A stretch of 51,861 nt of DNA from an uncultured Caryophanales bacterium (GTDB lineage: Bacteria > Bacillota_I > Bacilli_A > RFN20 > CAG-826). The position numbers were made by a program, and so were the translations under genes. Location: the NCBI GenBank assembly GCA_947302535.1, contig CAMYVX010000008.1, positions 1 through 51,861 of the forward strand, given 5' to 3'. Positions 1-7,919 of the stretch are shown here, piece by piece; within the stretch, counting starts at the first letter, position 1, and each line of letters begins with the position of its first letter. Below the pieces are notes generated by a model that had not been told where the DNA came from, ran no database searches, and was given only the letters and a program-made list of their open reading frames with translations.

Positions 1-55
1 TCTGACATGGGGTATTGAGCTTTTTTGAACTGTCTACTTTTCGTTGACCAGTTCA
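1..55 (+). mobile_element. 3' end of an IS3-type transposase gene plus right terminal repeat
   Basis: The window opens with in-frame codons for Ser-Asp-Met-Gly-Tyr and a TGA stop (16-18). About 10 nt later comes a 28-base end sequence (28-55) which, read inward from base 55, begins TGAACTGGTCAACGAAAAGT. The TGAACTG... start and the position right after a short C-terminus resemble the right end of IS3/IS150-group elements. A second copy of the same stop-plus-terminus occurs at 51446-51558 in the same orientation. The rest of the element would lie left of the window. The family assignment is inference from the shape of the end; no transposase domain is visible here. Confidence 0.5.
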
Positions 56-84
56 TAAGGGCCTTAATCATTATCATTTATTGA

Positions 85-624
85 TTAGTAGTTCATCGCT
101 CTTAATTCAAAATAGCTTTGAGCGTGGTTACAAGTTGGGCACACCTTAGGTGCTTCTTTACCCACATGAATATGTCCGCAGTTACGGCATTTCCAGACGA
201 CCACATCATCAGCGATATAAACCTTACCACCTTTAACGTTTTCTAAAAGTTTCAAATATCTCTTTTCGTGTTCGGCTTCAATCTTACCCACCATTTCAAA
301 TTTAGCGGCAATTTCCATAAAGCCTTCTTCTCTTGCAACTTGAGCGAATTCTTTATACATATCAGTCCATTCATAGTTTTCGCCATCCGCTGCATCTTTA
401 AGATTTTCAACAGTAGTTGGAACTGCACCACCATGGAGATATTTAAACCAAAGTTCCGCATGTTCTTTTTCGTTATCCGCGGTTTCTAGGAAAATCGCAG
501 CAATTTGTTCATATCCTTCTTTTTTCGCTCTACTAGCGTAATAAGTGTATTTATTTCTTGCTTGTGATTCACCAGCAAAAGCGGTTTGTAAATTCTTTTC
601 AGTTTTTGATCCTTTTAATTCCAT
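85..624 (-). CDS. rbr: Rubrerythrin
   Basis: This 179-residue protein has the classic two-part rubrerythrin layout. Residues about 1-135 form the ferritin-like di-iron bundle, with metal-ligand Glu/His motifs AGESQAR (near 17-23), ETADNEKEHAE (near 47-57) and GKIEAEHEKR (near 114-123). A C-terminal rubredoxin-like domain holds an Fe(Cys)4 site at C146, C149, C162 and C165. Rubrerythrins reduce hydrogen peroxide in the cytoplasm of anaerobes, passing electrons through the rubredoxin iron. The ATG at 622-624 has an AGAGGTAA ribosome site about 8 nt upstream, so the start is secure. It appears to be a single gene. Length and motifs are complete. It marks an anaerobic or microaerophilic lifestyle with peroxide defence. 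Confidence 0.95.
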   Translation of the reverse strand: MELKGSKTEKNLQTAFAGESQARNKYTYYASRAKKEGYEQIAAIFLETADNEKEHAELWFKYLHGGAVPTTVENLKDAADGENYEWTDMYKEFAQVAREEGFMEIAAKFEMVGKIEAEHEKRYLKLLENVKGGKVYIADDVVVWKCRNCGHIHVGKEAPKVCPTCNHAQSYFELRAMNY

Positions 625-696
625 ATATTAGTTACCTCTATCATTAATCTTAACTAAAAATTACTCATTATTTCAATATAAACGAAGTTGATTAGA

Positions 697-1266
697 TTAT
701 ATACGTGGATTATAAGCGTATAAGCCAGCGACATAGATAGGACACGGATCACACGTCGCTCCATCAGGGCAATGGCAGTATTCTTTTTTCTTTTTGAGGT
801 TTTCGCTTATATATAATTCGTTTCCTTCGTAAGCATCTAAAGAAACATATCTACCTTCTTCATCTAGAATAACGTATTGATTATCTAAAAAATATCCACC
901 CACAAGTTCACTAGTGGGTATCATTTGTATTAATGTCTCATTAAGACTATAGCTTGCTATTTTACCTTTAATTTCACATCTAGAAGGATAGGATTCGTCA
1001 CATATCACTTCATATTCACCATCAAAGTTTATGTATAGTTGGTCGCCTGCGACTAAAGGGACATCTAACTTAATATCGTTAGGAAAAGAATAATATCTTT
1101 CGTTATAAAGTAAGGTAGCAGTGTTATCTCCACCACTATCAAAAGCAAAACCAACATCCAAAACCAAAGTCTTAATTAAGGGTTTATCTTCATCTTGAGG
1201 CTTAGAAGAAGCGCAGCTAGTAAAAAGAAAAGTTAATAGCGGAATAGCAAATAGCTTATATTTCAT
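697..1266 (-). CDS. Putative lipoprotein of unknown function
   Basis: The protein starts with a short lipoprotein signal peptide (Lys at 2 and 4, hydrophobic stretch, then LFTSC with the lipidated Cys near residue 18), so it is predicted to be anchored outside the membrane. The mature part is beta-rich and ends with a Cys cluster of pattern CHCPDGATCDPC, possibly disulphide-bonded or metal-binding. I recognise no family. The ATG at 1264-1266 is preferred to an upstream TTG (1290) because it begins the signal peptide directly. A TATAAT at 1282-1287 lies 15 nt upstream and no clear ribosome site is visible, so the 5' leader would be very short. It lies downstream of a terminator-like hairpin (1288-1320) and a possible structured leader, so it may be attenuated. 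Confidence 0.7.
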   Translation of the reverse strand: MKYKLFAIPLLTFLFTSCASSKPQDEDKPLIKTLVLDVGFAFDSGGDNTATLLYNERYYSFPNDIKLDVPLVAGDQLYINFDGEYEVICDESYPSRCEIKGKIASYSLNETLIQMIPTSELVGGYFLDNQYVILDEEGRYVSLDAYEGNELYISENLKKKKEYCHCPDGATCDPCPIYVAGLYAYNPRI

Positions 1267-1287
1267 ACAACAGATATCTTTATTATA

Positions 1288-1320
1288 CAAAAAACAGCAC
1301 CGATTAGCATTGGCACTGTT
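1288..1320 (-). terminator. Terminator-like hairpin upstream of the lipoprotein gene
   Basis: On the minus strand AACAGTGCC pairs over nine positions with GGTGCTGTT (two G-U pairs) around a 10-nt loop, followed by a T-run. It lies at the end of a putative short RNA and immediately before the TATAAT (1282-1287) of the lipoprotein gene. It either ends the upstream RNA or acts as an attenuator. A related hairpin lies at 1505-1537. Confidence 0.55.
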
Positions 1321-1424
1321 ATTTTTTAAGAAAAAACGTTTTTAGGTGCGTTACCACCGCGCGAATAGGTTTTAGGTCTCTATTCCGACCAATCTCGAGG
1401 AGTTTTTAATGCCTTCCTCTTGGC
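1320..1424 (-). ncRNA. Possible short structured RNA or leader (unassigned)
   Basis: On the minus strand TTGCCA (1453-1458), 16 bases, then TATATT (1431-1436) make a fair promoter, predicting a start near 1424. The next ~80 nt fold into several stems: CCAA-GAGGA pairing with TCCTC-(GAGA)-TTGG, GAATAG pairing with CTATTC, and GGTG pairing with CACC around GGTGGTAACGCACC. The last element superficially recalls a T-box sequence, but no matching CGTCC-type antiterminator arm or specifier stem is visible. The hairpin at 1288-1320 would end the RNA. I cannot assign a class; it could be a leader of the lipoprotein gene or a free small RNA. No open reading frame explains this stretch. Confidence 0.25.
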
Positions 1425-1504
1425 AACTAGAATATAACATTAAGACAAATTGTGGCAATAAATATTTTAGTTTCTAAAATGCACACTCTTAGATTACTAA
1501 AGCA

Positions 1505-1537
1505 AAAAAACAGCACCGATTATCATCGATACTGTAA
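1505..1537 (-). terminator. Rho-independent terminator of the AAA_14 ATPase gene
   Basis: On the minus strand ACAGTATCGAT pairs with ATCGGTGCTGT over 11 positions (three G-U pairs) with a 4-nt loop and then at least six T. It lies about 80 nt past the stop of the ATPase gene. Confidence 0.75.
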
Positions 1538-1547
1538 TTAGCGATTG

Positions 1548-1612
1548 GGTGTTGACTGCTAAAATGGTACTTTTTGCCCTAAAAGCTGGGGTGCAGACAA
1601 CTAAAGTGCTAC
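1548..1612. repeat. Two diverged copies of a ~22-bp direct repeat, possible IS end scar
   Basis: GTGTTGACTGCTAAAATGGT and GTGCAGACAACTAAAGTGCT match at about two thirds of positions and lie about 42 bp apart just past the stop of the ATPase gene. Spaced, related repeats of this sort occur at termini of IS21-like elements. No transposase accompanies them, so the IS interpretation is weak; the repeat itself is visible. Confidence 0.3.
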
Positions 1613-1613
1613 A

Positions 1614-2831
1614 TTAGCTAATATATAAATCAGTCTTCCCAAGCAAAAAATCTATAATGTTTAAATGAATAATGCCGTCACGAGACATATCAACCTGATC
1701 CAGAGACATAACGTATTTCGGAGATCCATCTTTAATTGGACTAAAGGCACTAAACTCTCTATCTATTGTTTCTTGTTGTTCCATGGTTAAGGCCACCTGT
1801 ATAAAACATTTTTTACCATTTTTAGAAGCCACAAAGTCAACCTCACCTTTGTAAGTTTTACCAACAAACACCTCATAATCTCTAGATAGAAGTTCTAGTA
1901 GAACAACATTTTCAAGAAACTTACCTCTATCATAATTGTTTCCGTTTGAACATATATATCTCATCCCATTATCTATTGCGTAGTATTTTGGATTAGATTT
2001 AAGCATCGTTTTTCCAGCAATATTGTATCTATAAATTGGTTTAATAAGGAAACTCATTTCCATCTTTTCTAAATAATTATAAATAGAGCTCAATGCACAA
2101 TATTCCTTACCACCATTTTCGGTTTTTAAATAGTTATATATTTTTTCCGGATTAAAATCACATCCAGCATTTAATAAAACATATTTTGCAATTTTAATGA
2201 ATTTATTCTTTTCAATCTCGGAATCTCTAACAAAGATATCTTTTTGACAAATATTATCAAACAATTCATTTAAATAATCTCTTTCAGCCTTTTCATTATT
2301 TATTTCTAATCTTAAAGGATATCCACCTAAGCGGAGATAATTATTGAAATCAATCTCACTACGATGATTTAACTTTAAATATTCATTTGACTCTTCAAAT
2401 GTAAATGGATAAATATTGAATTCGATAATTCTGCCTGTCAATAATGTTGAAATCTCAGTAGAAAGCATTTTTGAATTAGAGCCAGTAATAAAAATGGAAC
2501 AATCAAAAGAAACTCTAAACGAGTTGATAGCTTTTTCGAAAGAAGCAACATGTTGTATTTCATCAAAGAACAAGTATTGCTTACCATTTCCTTTATGTTT
2601 CAGCACATAATCATTTAGTTTCTTGTAGTCATCAATTTCATCATATTCCAAATCTTCAAAATTGATATAAATGATGTCTTTATCTTTTACTTCTGATTCC
2701 TTCAATTCCTTAATTATTAGCTCGATAATTTTAGATTTTCCAGCTCTTCTTGAACCTGTTAAAATCTTAATGACGTCTGCGTTATAGAATGGTCGAATCC
2801 TTGATAAGCATTTTTCTCGTTTTAATAACAT
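1614..2831 (-). CDS. ATP-binding protein, AAA_14 + DUF4143 type
   Basis: The 405-residue protein has an N-terminal AAA_14 ATPase domain with Walker A GSRRAGKS (near residues 27-34) and Walker B YLFFDEIQ (near 86-93). A winged-helix-like middle follows. The C-terminal DUF4143 region contains GEVDFVASKNGKKCFIQVA, which has the D...(x)K spacing of a PD-(D/E)XK nuclease fold. Such proteins are common accessory genes of unclear role, often found in many paralogues in gut bacteria; a link to mobile DNA or toxin-antitoxin-like systems is suspected but unproven. The ATG at 2829-2831 has GAGGT seven bases upstream and is chosen over the longer form beginning at 2849. It has its own terminator, no operon partner, and an IS-like repeat scar just beyond its 3' end. 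Confidence 0.8.
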   Translation of the reverse strand: MLLKREKCLSRIRPFYNADVIKILTGSRRAGKSKIIELIIKELKESEVKDKDIIYINFEDLEYDEIDDYKKLNDYVLKHKGNGKQYLFFDEIQHVASFEKAINSFRVSFDCSIFITGSNSKMLSTEISTLLTGRIIEFNIYPFTFEESNEYLKLNHRSEIDFNNYLRLGGYPLRLEINNEKAERDYLNELFDNICQKDIFVRDSEIEKNKFIKIAKYVLLNAGCDFNPEKIYNYLKTENGGKEYCALSSIYNYLEKMEMSFLIKPIYRYNIAGKTMLKSNPKYYAIDNGMRYICSNGNNYDRGKFLENVVLLELLSRDYEVFVGKTYKGEVDFVASKNGKKCFIQVALTMEQQETIDREFSAFSPIKDGSPKYVMSLDQVDMSRDGIIHLNIIDFLLGKTDLYIS

Positions 2832-2983
2832 ATTAAATACCTCGACCATATTATTGCATCATCTTGGAAAAATTACAAATATTTTAAGTTTTTCTAAGTT
2901 TATTCTTTTTATTTTGTCACTATTTTATTTTAGTCAGCGCTTTTTTATTTAATTTCGACAATGTCCATTTTTATAAATAAAAA

Positions 2984-3017
2984 CGACATTCTGCTTTTTA
3001 AACAAAATGTCGACTTT
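2984..3017 (-). terminator. Terminator of the tRNA-Ala/tRNA-Met operon
   Basis: CGACATT and AATGTCG form a seven-pair stem with A/T tails on both sides, so it can work in either direction. On the minus strand it ends with TTTTTAT just after the tRNA-Met gene. Confidence 0.7.
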
Positions 3018-3024
3018 TTGCATT

Positions 3025-3101
3025 TGGTAGCTGGAGGCGGACTCGAACCGTCGACCGACCGGGTATGAACCGATTGCTCTAGCCAACTGAGCTATCCAGC
3101 C
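3025..3101 (-). tRNA. tRNA-Met (CAT), elongator type
   Basis: The cloverleaf is complete and CCA is encoded. The anticodon loop TTCATAC has anticodon CAT within stem ATCGG/CCGGT. The acceptor is GGCTGGA/TCCAGCT with a 1-72 G-U pair. It lacks the C1-A72 mismatch of initiator tRNA and resembles the Bacillus elongator Met tRNA; a lysidine-modified Ile tRNA is less likely. It is co-transcribed with tRNA-Ala 9 bp upstream. Confidence 0.9.
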
Positions 3102-3110
3102 ATAACACTT

Positions 3111-3186
3111 TGGTGGAGCTAAAGGGACTCGAACCCTCGACCCCCTGAATGCAAATCAGGTGCTCTCCCAGCTGAGCTATAGCCCC
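3111..3186 (-). tRNA. tRNA-Ala (TGC)
   Basis: The cloverleaf is complete, with anticodon loop TTTGCAT (anticodon TGC), acceptor GGGGCTA/TAGCTCC with one G-U pair, T-loop GTTCGAG and encoded CCA. It is the first gene of a two-tRNA minus-strand unit. Confidence 0.95.
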
Positions 3187-3265
3187 AAAGCGCTCAAAGC
3201 GCATTAATGAATATACATTAGTAAACAAATTATTTCAATAGAAAACTCATTCTTGTAAAATCTTT

Positions 3266-4390
3266 ATGGATATGAATAAAGCCAATCAATGTATCTATCA
3301 AATCTTTACAAGAAACTATTCTAGTGAAGGAACTTTTAAACGCGTCGAAGAAGATTTACCACGTATTAAAGAATTAGGTATTGATATAGTCTATCTTTTA
3401 CCCATTCACGAGATTGGAGAAATTAACCGTAAAGGGACATATGGCTCCCCCTACTCTATTAAGGATTATTATTCCATTTGTTCTATGTATGGGACACTTG
3501 AGGATTTTAAATCATTAGTTAATAAAGTTCATGAATATGGGATGAAGGTTATTCTTGATATGGTTTTTAACCATACTTCCTACGATAATGTCTTAATTAA
3601 AGAACATCCAGACTATTATTTTTATCGTGACGGACATCTCGCCAATAAGGTTGGGGATTGGAGCGATATCTGTGACTTAGAAACTAGTAAAAAAGAGACA
3701 CAGGAATACCTATTAAATGTTCTTAAATATTGGATAGATTTAGGTGTTGATGGTTTTAGATTTGATGTCGCTAGTATGATTCCTTTATCTTTCTTTGAGA
3801 AAGCTCATAAACTTTTAGGAGAAAAAGTTATCTTTATCGGAGAATCTATCTCCATTGATTTTGCCTCCTATTTAAAAAGTATCAATGTTCCCGTAACTGA
3901 AGACAAAGATATGATTCCTCCTTTTGATACTTTATATAACTACTCTTGGTTCCGCTCCTTCACGGATTTCTTAAAAGGGAGAGGTTCGCTAGAAACATTT
4001 ATCAATATTTTTAATTCAGATCCTTTAAATAATGGAGGCACTTATCGCGTTAATTGTTTAGATAATCACGATAATGAAAGAATTGCTTCTTTTACAAATG
4101 AATCACAATTAAGAAATGCTTTAGAGTTTGTCACATTCATTAAAGGTAATTTGTTTATCTATGCCGGAAGTGAGAATGGAGATAAAAAGAAACCTCCTTT
4201 ATTTGAAAAAGAGGCCATTGATAATACATATAATCCTTCTATTTACTCTTTATATAAAGAATGTATTAAAAAGAAACATCATCAAAAGGAAATTATCCAT
4301 CAATATATCAAGCAAGCAGATGAACATAGTTTTATCGTTCATGTAACTTATTTTGATAATAGCGAAGAAGAAAGATTATTTATCTTTTAA
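3266..4390 (+). CDS. Alpha-amylase family (GH13) glycoside hydrolase, short cytoplasmic form
   Basis: The 374-residue protein carries the four GH13 signatures: DMVFNH (98-103), GFRFDVAS with nucleophile D167, IGES with acid E193, and DNHDNE with D269. It has no signal peptide or accessory binding module and is shorter than typical amylases, with a reduced B domain and almost no C domain. It therefore probably acts in the cytoplasm on maltodextrins or glycogen-like oligosaccharides; the exact bond specificity is not readable. An extended -10-like TTGTAAAAT ends only four bases before the ATG at 3266 (ten before a second ATG at 3272) and no ribosome site is seen, so translation may be leaderless or start at the second ATG. 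Its last 15 bases overlap the 3' end of the convergent DUF3810 gene. Confidence 0.85.
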   Translation: MDMNKANQCIYQIFTRNYSSEGTFKRVEEDLPRIKELGIDIVYLLPIHEIGEINRKGTYGSPYSIKDYYSICSMYGTLEDFKSLVNKVHEYGMKVILDMVFNHTSYDNVLIKEHPDYYFYRDGHLANKVGDWSDICDLETSKKETQEYLLNVLKYWIDLGVDGFRFDVASMIPLSFFEKAHKLLGEKVIFIGESISIDFASYLKSINVPVTEDKDMIPPFDTLYNYSWFRSFTDFLKGRGSLETFINIFNSDPLNNGGTYRVNCLDNHDNERIASFTNESQLRNALEFVTFIKGNLFIYAGSENGDKKKPPLFEKEAIDNTYNPSIYSLYKECIKKKHHQKEIIHQYIKQADEHSFIVHVTYFDNSEEERLFIF

Positions 4391-5527
4391 GCGATAATAT
4401 TTTTCTAAATATAGTTGCTGATAACGGCTCGGGTATAAACGAGCTTTTTCTTTATCATAGTCAACATCAGTTCCCCCGCTATAGGAGGCTGTTCCTTCTT
4501 TAACTCCAGATAACTTAATATATAAGTCATTAAAGAAATCTCCTATGTCCTTAAAGAAAGTATGAGACTTCCAGAAGTCACGAATATATTTTTGTGTGAG
4601 AAAATATTGATTGTTAATAGGATGAAGCATTTCTAATTCTTCATCAGTAAGATACATCTTGTTATTAAGCATTCTAATTTGATAGAAATAACTTGAATAA
4701 GCTGAATATCTTAATATTGGATCATCACTATTTAAAAGAACATAAAACGCAACTTGATTAGCTTCATCTTCTCTGGCTACTCCCTTGGTGTGGGCTATTT
4801 CATGAGCCATACAGAAAGGAATGTCAGCGTTCGGGGTCATATAGTTAACATTAGCCTCACCTAATGGGGCAAATGTCACCCCGGTAATATTAAGCTCAGT
4901 ATATAAAAATGAAGATAGCATTCTTTTAGAATAAGTTGTACGCTTCGTAAAATAAGATGAATTATCTAGTATGTGATAAGCTTCTTCAATCTTCTTATTC
5001 AAAGTGGAAAAAGAAGTAGATTCAACATCTCCGTTTTCTAAAAATGTTAAGGAAGCGATACATTCATTTAAATCATCCGCGTAAAAATTATATAAATCGA
5101 CAAACTCTTTATTCTCTACTTCCCCTTTATAAAAAGGTAAATCCACACTTTTTCGATTATACGCAAAAGAGAAAGTGAGGTTATATAAACACACTGTAGA
5201 AATAGCGATGATAAGGATATTTAATAAGTATTTACTTGCTATATCTATCGCGTTCTTTCTTAAAGCTTTAATAATAAAAACAAGAAAAACGATGCCCACT
5301 ACTATGATGGCTACATAATATAGTTCAGTTAAAGAAAAAGGAATATATTTACTAATAAATGAAATAAGATAAAAATAACCTCTATCTATACCTCTAGTAA
5401 ACCATTCAGCAATAGAGCTATTTCTTTTTAAAAGTCCAAAAAATACAAGCAAAAAGCCAATAATTCCGAGAATAATAGAGCGAATACGTAATTGCTTATT
5501 GATGTCTTTTACTGTCTTTTCTTTCAT
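4376..5527 (-). CDS. DUF3810 family membrane protein (zinc-peptidase-like)
   Basis: The 383-residue protein has three N-terminal membrane segments (near 15-35, 50-75 and 80-115) followed by a large domain. That domain contains HEIAH (near 243-247) and a downstream GVAREDEANQVAFY, the HExxH...E pattern that typifies DUF3810 and suggests a zinc-dependent peptidase facing outside. The substrate is unknown. Its ATG overlaps the stop of the upstream ABC permease by one base (TAATG), so it is the last gene of the ABC operon, and the transporter and this protein probably act together. Its 3' end overlaps the convergent GH13 gene by 15 bp with no terminator between them. Family assignment is good; activity is inferred. 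Confidence 0.75.
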   Translation of the reverse strand: MKEKTVKDINKQLRIRSIILGIIGFLLVFFGLLKRNSSIAEWFTRGIDRGYFYLISFISKYIPFSLTELYYVAIIVVGIVFLVFIIKALRKNAIDIASKYLLNILIIAISTVCLYNLTFSFAYNRKSVDLPFYKGEVENKEFVDLYNFYADDLNECIASLTFLENGDVESTSFSTLNKKIEEAYHILDNSSYFTKRTTYSKRMLSSFLYTELNITGVTFAPLGEANVNYMTPNADIPFCMAHEIAHTKGVAREDEANQVAFYVLLNSDDPILRYSAYSSYFYQIRMLNNKMYLTDEELEMLHPINNQYFLTQKYIRDFWKSHTFFKDIGDFFNDLYIKLSGVKEGTASYSGGTDVDYDKEKARLYPSRYQQLYLEKYYRLKDK

Positions 5528-6276
5528 TAACTCTCTTTCTTCTCGTTAATTAAATAGGATATGAAAATAGCCGCCATGATATATAGAGCACCCACTAAGA
5601 ATGTAATACCAATTTCAATCAGTTCAACATTATATGCACCTAGTATTGTTAATCTTCCATCAATCCAATATGTAGAAGCATTTGTGTTCTTGCCTTTAAA
5701 CATGAGACTATCAATAAATAGTAGGATAAGCTCTATAACTAAAGGCCCAATAATGCAAATGGCAATAGAGCCACCATTACGTCTTATACTAATAGCGATG
5801 GCAAAGAAGATAGAATGATAGACTAACGCCATAAAGAAGGTGGCTAATATAGATAGGAAATAGTTACTTCCAGCAGTACCTAAACCAAAGAAGGCACTAC
5901 CGAAACCTAAAGAGACGATATCATCAAGAAGAACTATGATACAAGTCTCTACCAATGTAACGACATAGTCGACAATATAAACATCTTTTCTGGAATAGCC
6001 TTTTGCATAGATATTTTTAATTGTTTCTTGCATAAAGTCTTCGCAGACAAATAAAGAAACCATAATCCCTAAAATAATAGATAGCATCCCATTACCAAAT
6101 CCTTTTTTCAGTTCGGTTAAGCCATTCGTAGGTTCTGTGATATCTGGATAAAAACTACTAATAGCTTTAATAGAAGAAATAGAAATGATGATTGCTAGAA
6201 CACTAATAGCGAGCAAAATATAGAAAGATTTGCTTTTAAATAAGCGACGGAACTGTAAACGGAATAAATTAGTCAT
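5527..6276 (-). CDS. ABC-2 type transporter permease
   Basis: This 249-residue hydrophobic protein has about six membrane segments and the charged MTNLFRLQFRRLFKSKSFY start typical of single-chain ABC-2 permeases. The first segment is near residues 18-36 and a pair lies near 65-120. It sits between the ATPase (one base between stop and start) and the DUF3810 protein (one-base overlap), so it is translationally coupled. The exported substrate, perhaps a peptide or lipid-linked compound, is not predictable. If the ATPase is truly truncated, the transporter may be impaired. Confidence 0.8.
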   Translation of the reverse strand: MTNLFRLQFRRLFKSKSFYILLAISVLAIIISISSIKAISSFYPDITEPTNGLTELKKGFGNGMLSIILGIMVSLFVCEDFMQETIKNIYAKGYSRKDVYIVDYVVTLVETCIIVLLDDIVSLGFGSAFFGLGTAGSNYFLSILATFFMALVYHSIFFAIAISIRRNGGSIAICIIGPLVIELILLFIDSLMFKGKNTNASTYWIDGRLTILGAYNVELIEIGITFLVGALYIMAAIFISYLINEKKES

Positions 6277-6277
6277 C

Positions 6278-7171
6278 TTATTTACCTAACCTTTCTATGA
6301 AATAATCCTCAATAGAAGCATTGATATGGAGTAATTCGCTCACTTCAACGCCTTCCTTAACCAAGGTTTCATTAATTTTTGCAGTCTTATCAAGATGAGA
6401 ATATAGATAAAGCGCACCATTCTTTTCTTCATATTGATCAAGATATTTTTCTTTCTTTAAAATAGCGATAGCTTTCTTATTATCATTGGTAACAATTCTT
6501 AAAGCCTTTTGACATTTTTCATTTAATTCTTCCGCACTGATTTCATTTACCAATACACCATTATTGATAATACCATATCTAGTAGCGATTTTTCATAACT
6601 CATCTAAAAGATGAGAAGAAATAATAAATGTCACGTTTTTCTCTTTATTAAGTTTAATGATTAAGTCTCTTATTTCTTTAATACCCGCGGGGTCTAGGCC
6701 ATTGATTGGTTCATCTAAAATTAGTACTTCTGGATCTCCTAATAAAGCAATGGCTAAACCTAGTCTTTGTTTCATTCCTAAAGAATAAGCGCTTACTTTT
6801 CTATCTTTAGCTTCACTTAAACCCACAAAATCAATCAACGCTGGGATATCTATTTCTTTTCCGCCACTGATATAAGAGAAACGTTTTAAATTCTCATAAG
6901 CGGTTGCGTTTTTATATAAACCTGGAGCCTCTATCAAAGAGCCGATTCTTTTTCTTTGTTTTGTTAAATTAGAATCATCAAATAGATATACTTCACCTTC
7001 GCTAGGTTTTAACATTCCTAACATAATCTTCATGGATGTGGTTTTACCTGCTCCATTACGACCAATAAGACCATAGATATCACCTTTCTCAACATGAATA
7101 TCAACATGGTCAAGAGCTAATTTACCAGGAAATCTTTTACATAATCCTCGAGTCTCAATAACGTATTCCAT
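6278..7171 (-). pseudogene. ABC transporter ATP-binding protein interrupted by an in-frame TGA
   Basis: Codons 1-192 encode a complete nucleotide-binding core: Walker A GRNGAGKT (near 37-44), signature SLGMKQRLG, Walker B LILDEP, D-loop and H-loop SSH. Codon 193 is TGA (6593-6595). The same frame then continues for about 100 codons with KIATRYGIINNG... and a C-terminal regulatory-like domain to a TAA at 6278-6280. Relatives usually read LLDELSKIATxYGIINxG, so TGA replaces an expected Ser codon (TCA to TGA). UGA is a genuine stop elsewhere here (the xdhC and nadK gene ends). This is therefore a nonsense mutation, a sequencing error, or readthrough. The truncated protein could still bind ATP. 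A GGAGG site precedes the ATG. It is the first gene of an ATPase-permease-DUF3810 operon. Confidence 0.8.
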
Positions 7172-7211
7172 ACTATCCTCCAGAACAATATCGCTTTCAT
7201 TATATAATAAA

Positions 7212-7232
7212 AACTATCTACAAAAGATAGTC
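7212..7232 (-). terminator. Terminator after alkD
   Basis: ACTATCT and AGATAGT form a stem with a short loop, followed on the minus strand by TTTTTATT. A TATAAT for the ABC operon (7199-7204) directly follows, so the two transcription units are separate. Confidence 0.7.
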
Positions 7233-7233
7233 T

Positions 7234-7908
7234 TTATCGTAATGATTTTAAATACCGTTTATGTTCTTCGCTTACTCGATAACTTTCAAGTGCTTTTTGA
7301 ATCGCTTTTTTATGAACCCAGTCATCTAACTTATGATTTTCGAAATAGATAACTGTAGCATCATATTGTTTGGCTAAAGCGGTAGCAAAATACCAAGCCA
7401 CCATCATCTTTAAATAATAATCTTCGCCTTTTTTAGATGCCGCTAAAGAAAGATATTCTTCTTTAAAATCATCATCAAGATATTCGTTCATCAATATTCT
7501 TAAGCCAAATCTAGCGGTATATATATGAGACGAAGCAATCCATCTTTTAACGTGTTCGAGAAGTTCTTTGTGGTGCTTTTTGAAGACTTTAGGACAACCT
7601 TGGTCAGACACTGGCCAGCAATCAACATAAGGAAGGAATTTATCAACTTCTTTAATGCACTCATCAAAATCTTTGATTAAAGCAATGATAAAGAAGTGAA
7701 TGAGATTCTCTTCATAATAATGATGAGGAAGGCTAGCTAAAAAGTCTTCTCTATCTTTAGATAAAAAAATTTCTTTAGCTATTCTTTTAAGTTCAGGAGA
7801 TTTTATACCAAGAATGCTTTCTTTAGGAATATTAGGCACTAATTTAGATTGGAATTCTTGATACTTTGTATCTTTTATAGATTCAAGTTTCTTGCTACTA
7901 TATGACAT
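7234..7908 (-). CDS. DNA alkylation repair enzyme, AlkD-like
   Basis: The 224-residue all-helical protein belongs to the HEAT-repeat-like DNA alkylation repair family (AlkC/AlkD). Supporting features are the early YQEFQSKLVPNI/GIKSPELKRIAKE segment, the FIIALIKDFDE helix, the CWPVSDQGCPK turn and the MMVAWYFATALAKQYD helix, all in the usual order. Members remove bulky or alkylated bases such as 3-methyladenine from DNA. The gene follows the PsbP-like ORF by 11 bp in the same direction and has a terminator behind it, so the two likely form a transcription unit. The ribosome site is weak (AAGAAG). Family confidence is high; the exact lesion range is unknown. Confidence 0.88.
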   Translation of the reverse strand: MSYSSKKLESIKDTKYQEFQSKLVPNIPKESILGIKSPELKRIAKEIFLSKDREDFLASLPHHYYEENLIHFFIIALIKDFDECIKEVDKFLPYVDCWPVSDQGCPKVFKKHHKELLEHVKRWIASSHIYTARFGLRILMNEYLDDDFKEEYLSLAASKKGEDYYLKMMVAWYFATALAKQYDATVIYFENHKLDDWVHKKAIQKALESYRVSEEHKRYLKSLR

Positions 7909-7919
7909 AAATTAGCTTC

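Noticed and set aside
1345-1362. GGTGGTAACGC on the minus strand as a T-box
   Set aside because: No matching CGTCC-type antiterminator arm and no specifier stem; the true T-box at 33366 shows both.
3025-3101. Initiator tRNA-Met
   Set aside because: It lacks the C1-A72 mismatch and matches the elongator pattern.
6278-6595. Recoding of UGA as Trp (genetic code 4)
   Set aside because: Relatives have Ser, not Trp, at this site; Trp is UGG throughout and UGA ends xdhC, nadK and the pseudouridine synthase gene.
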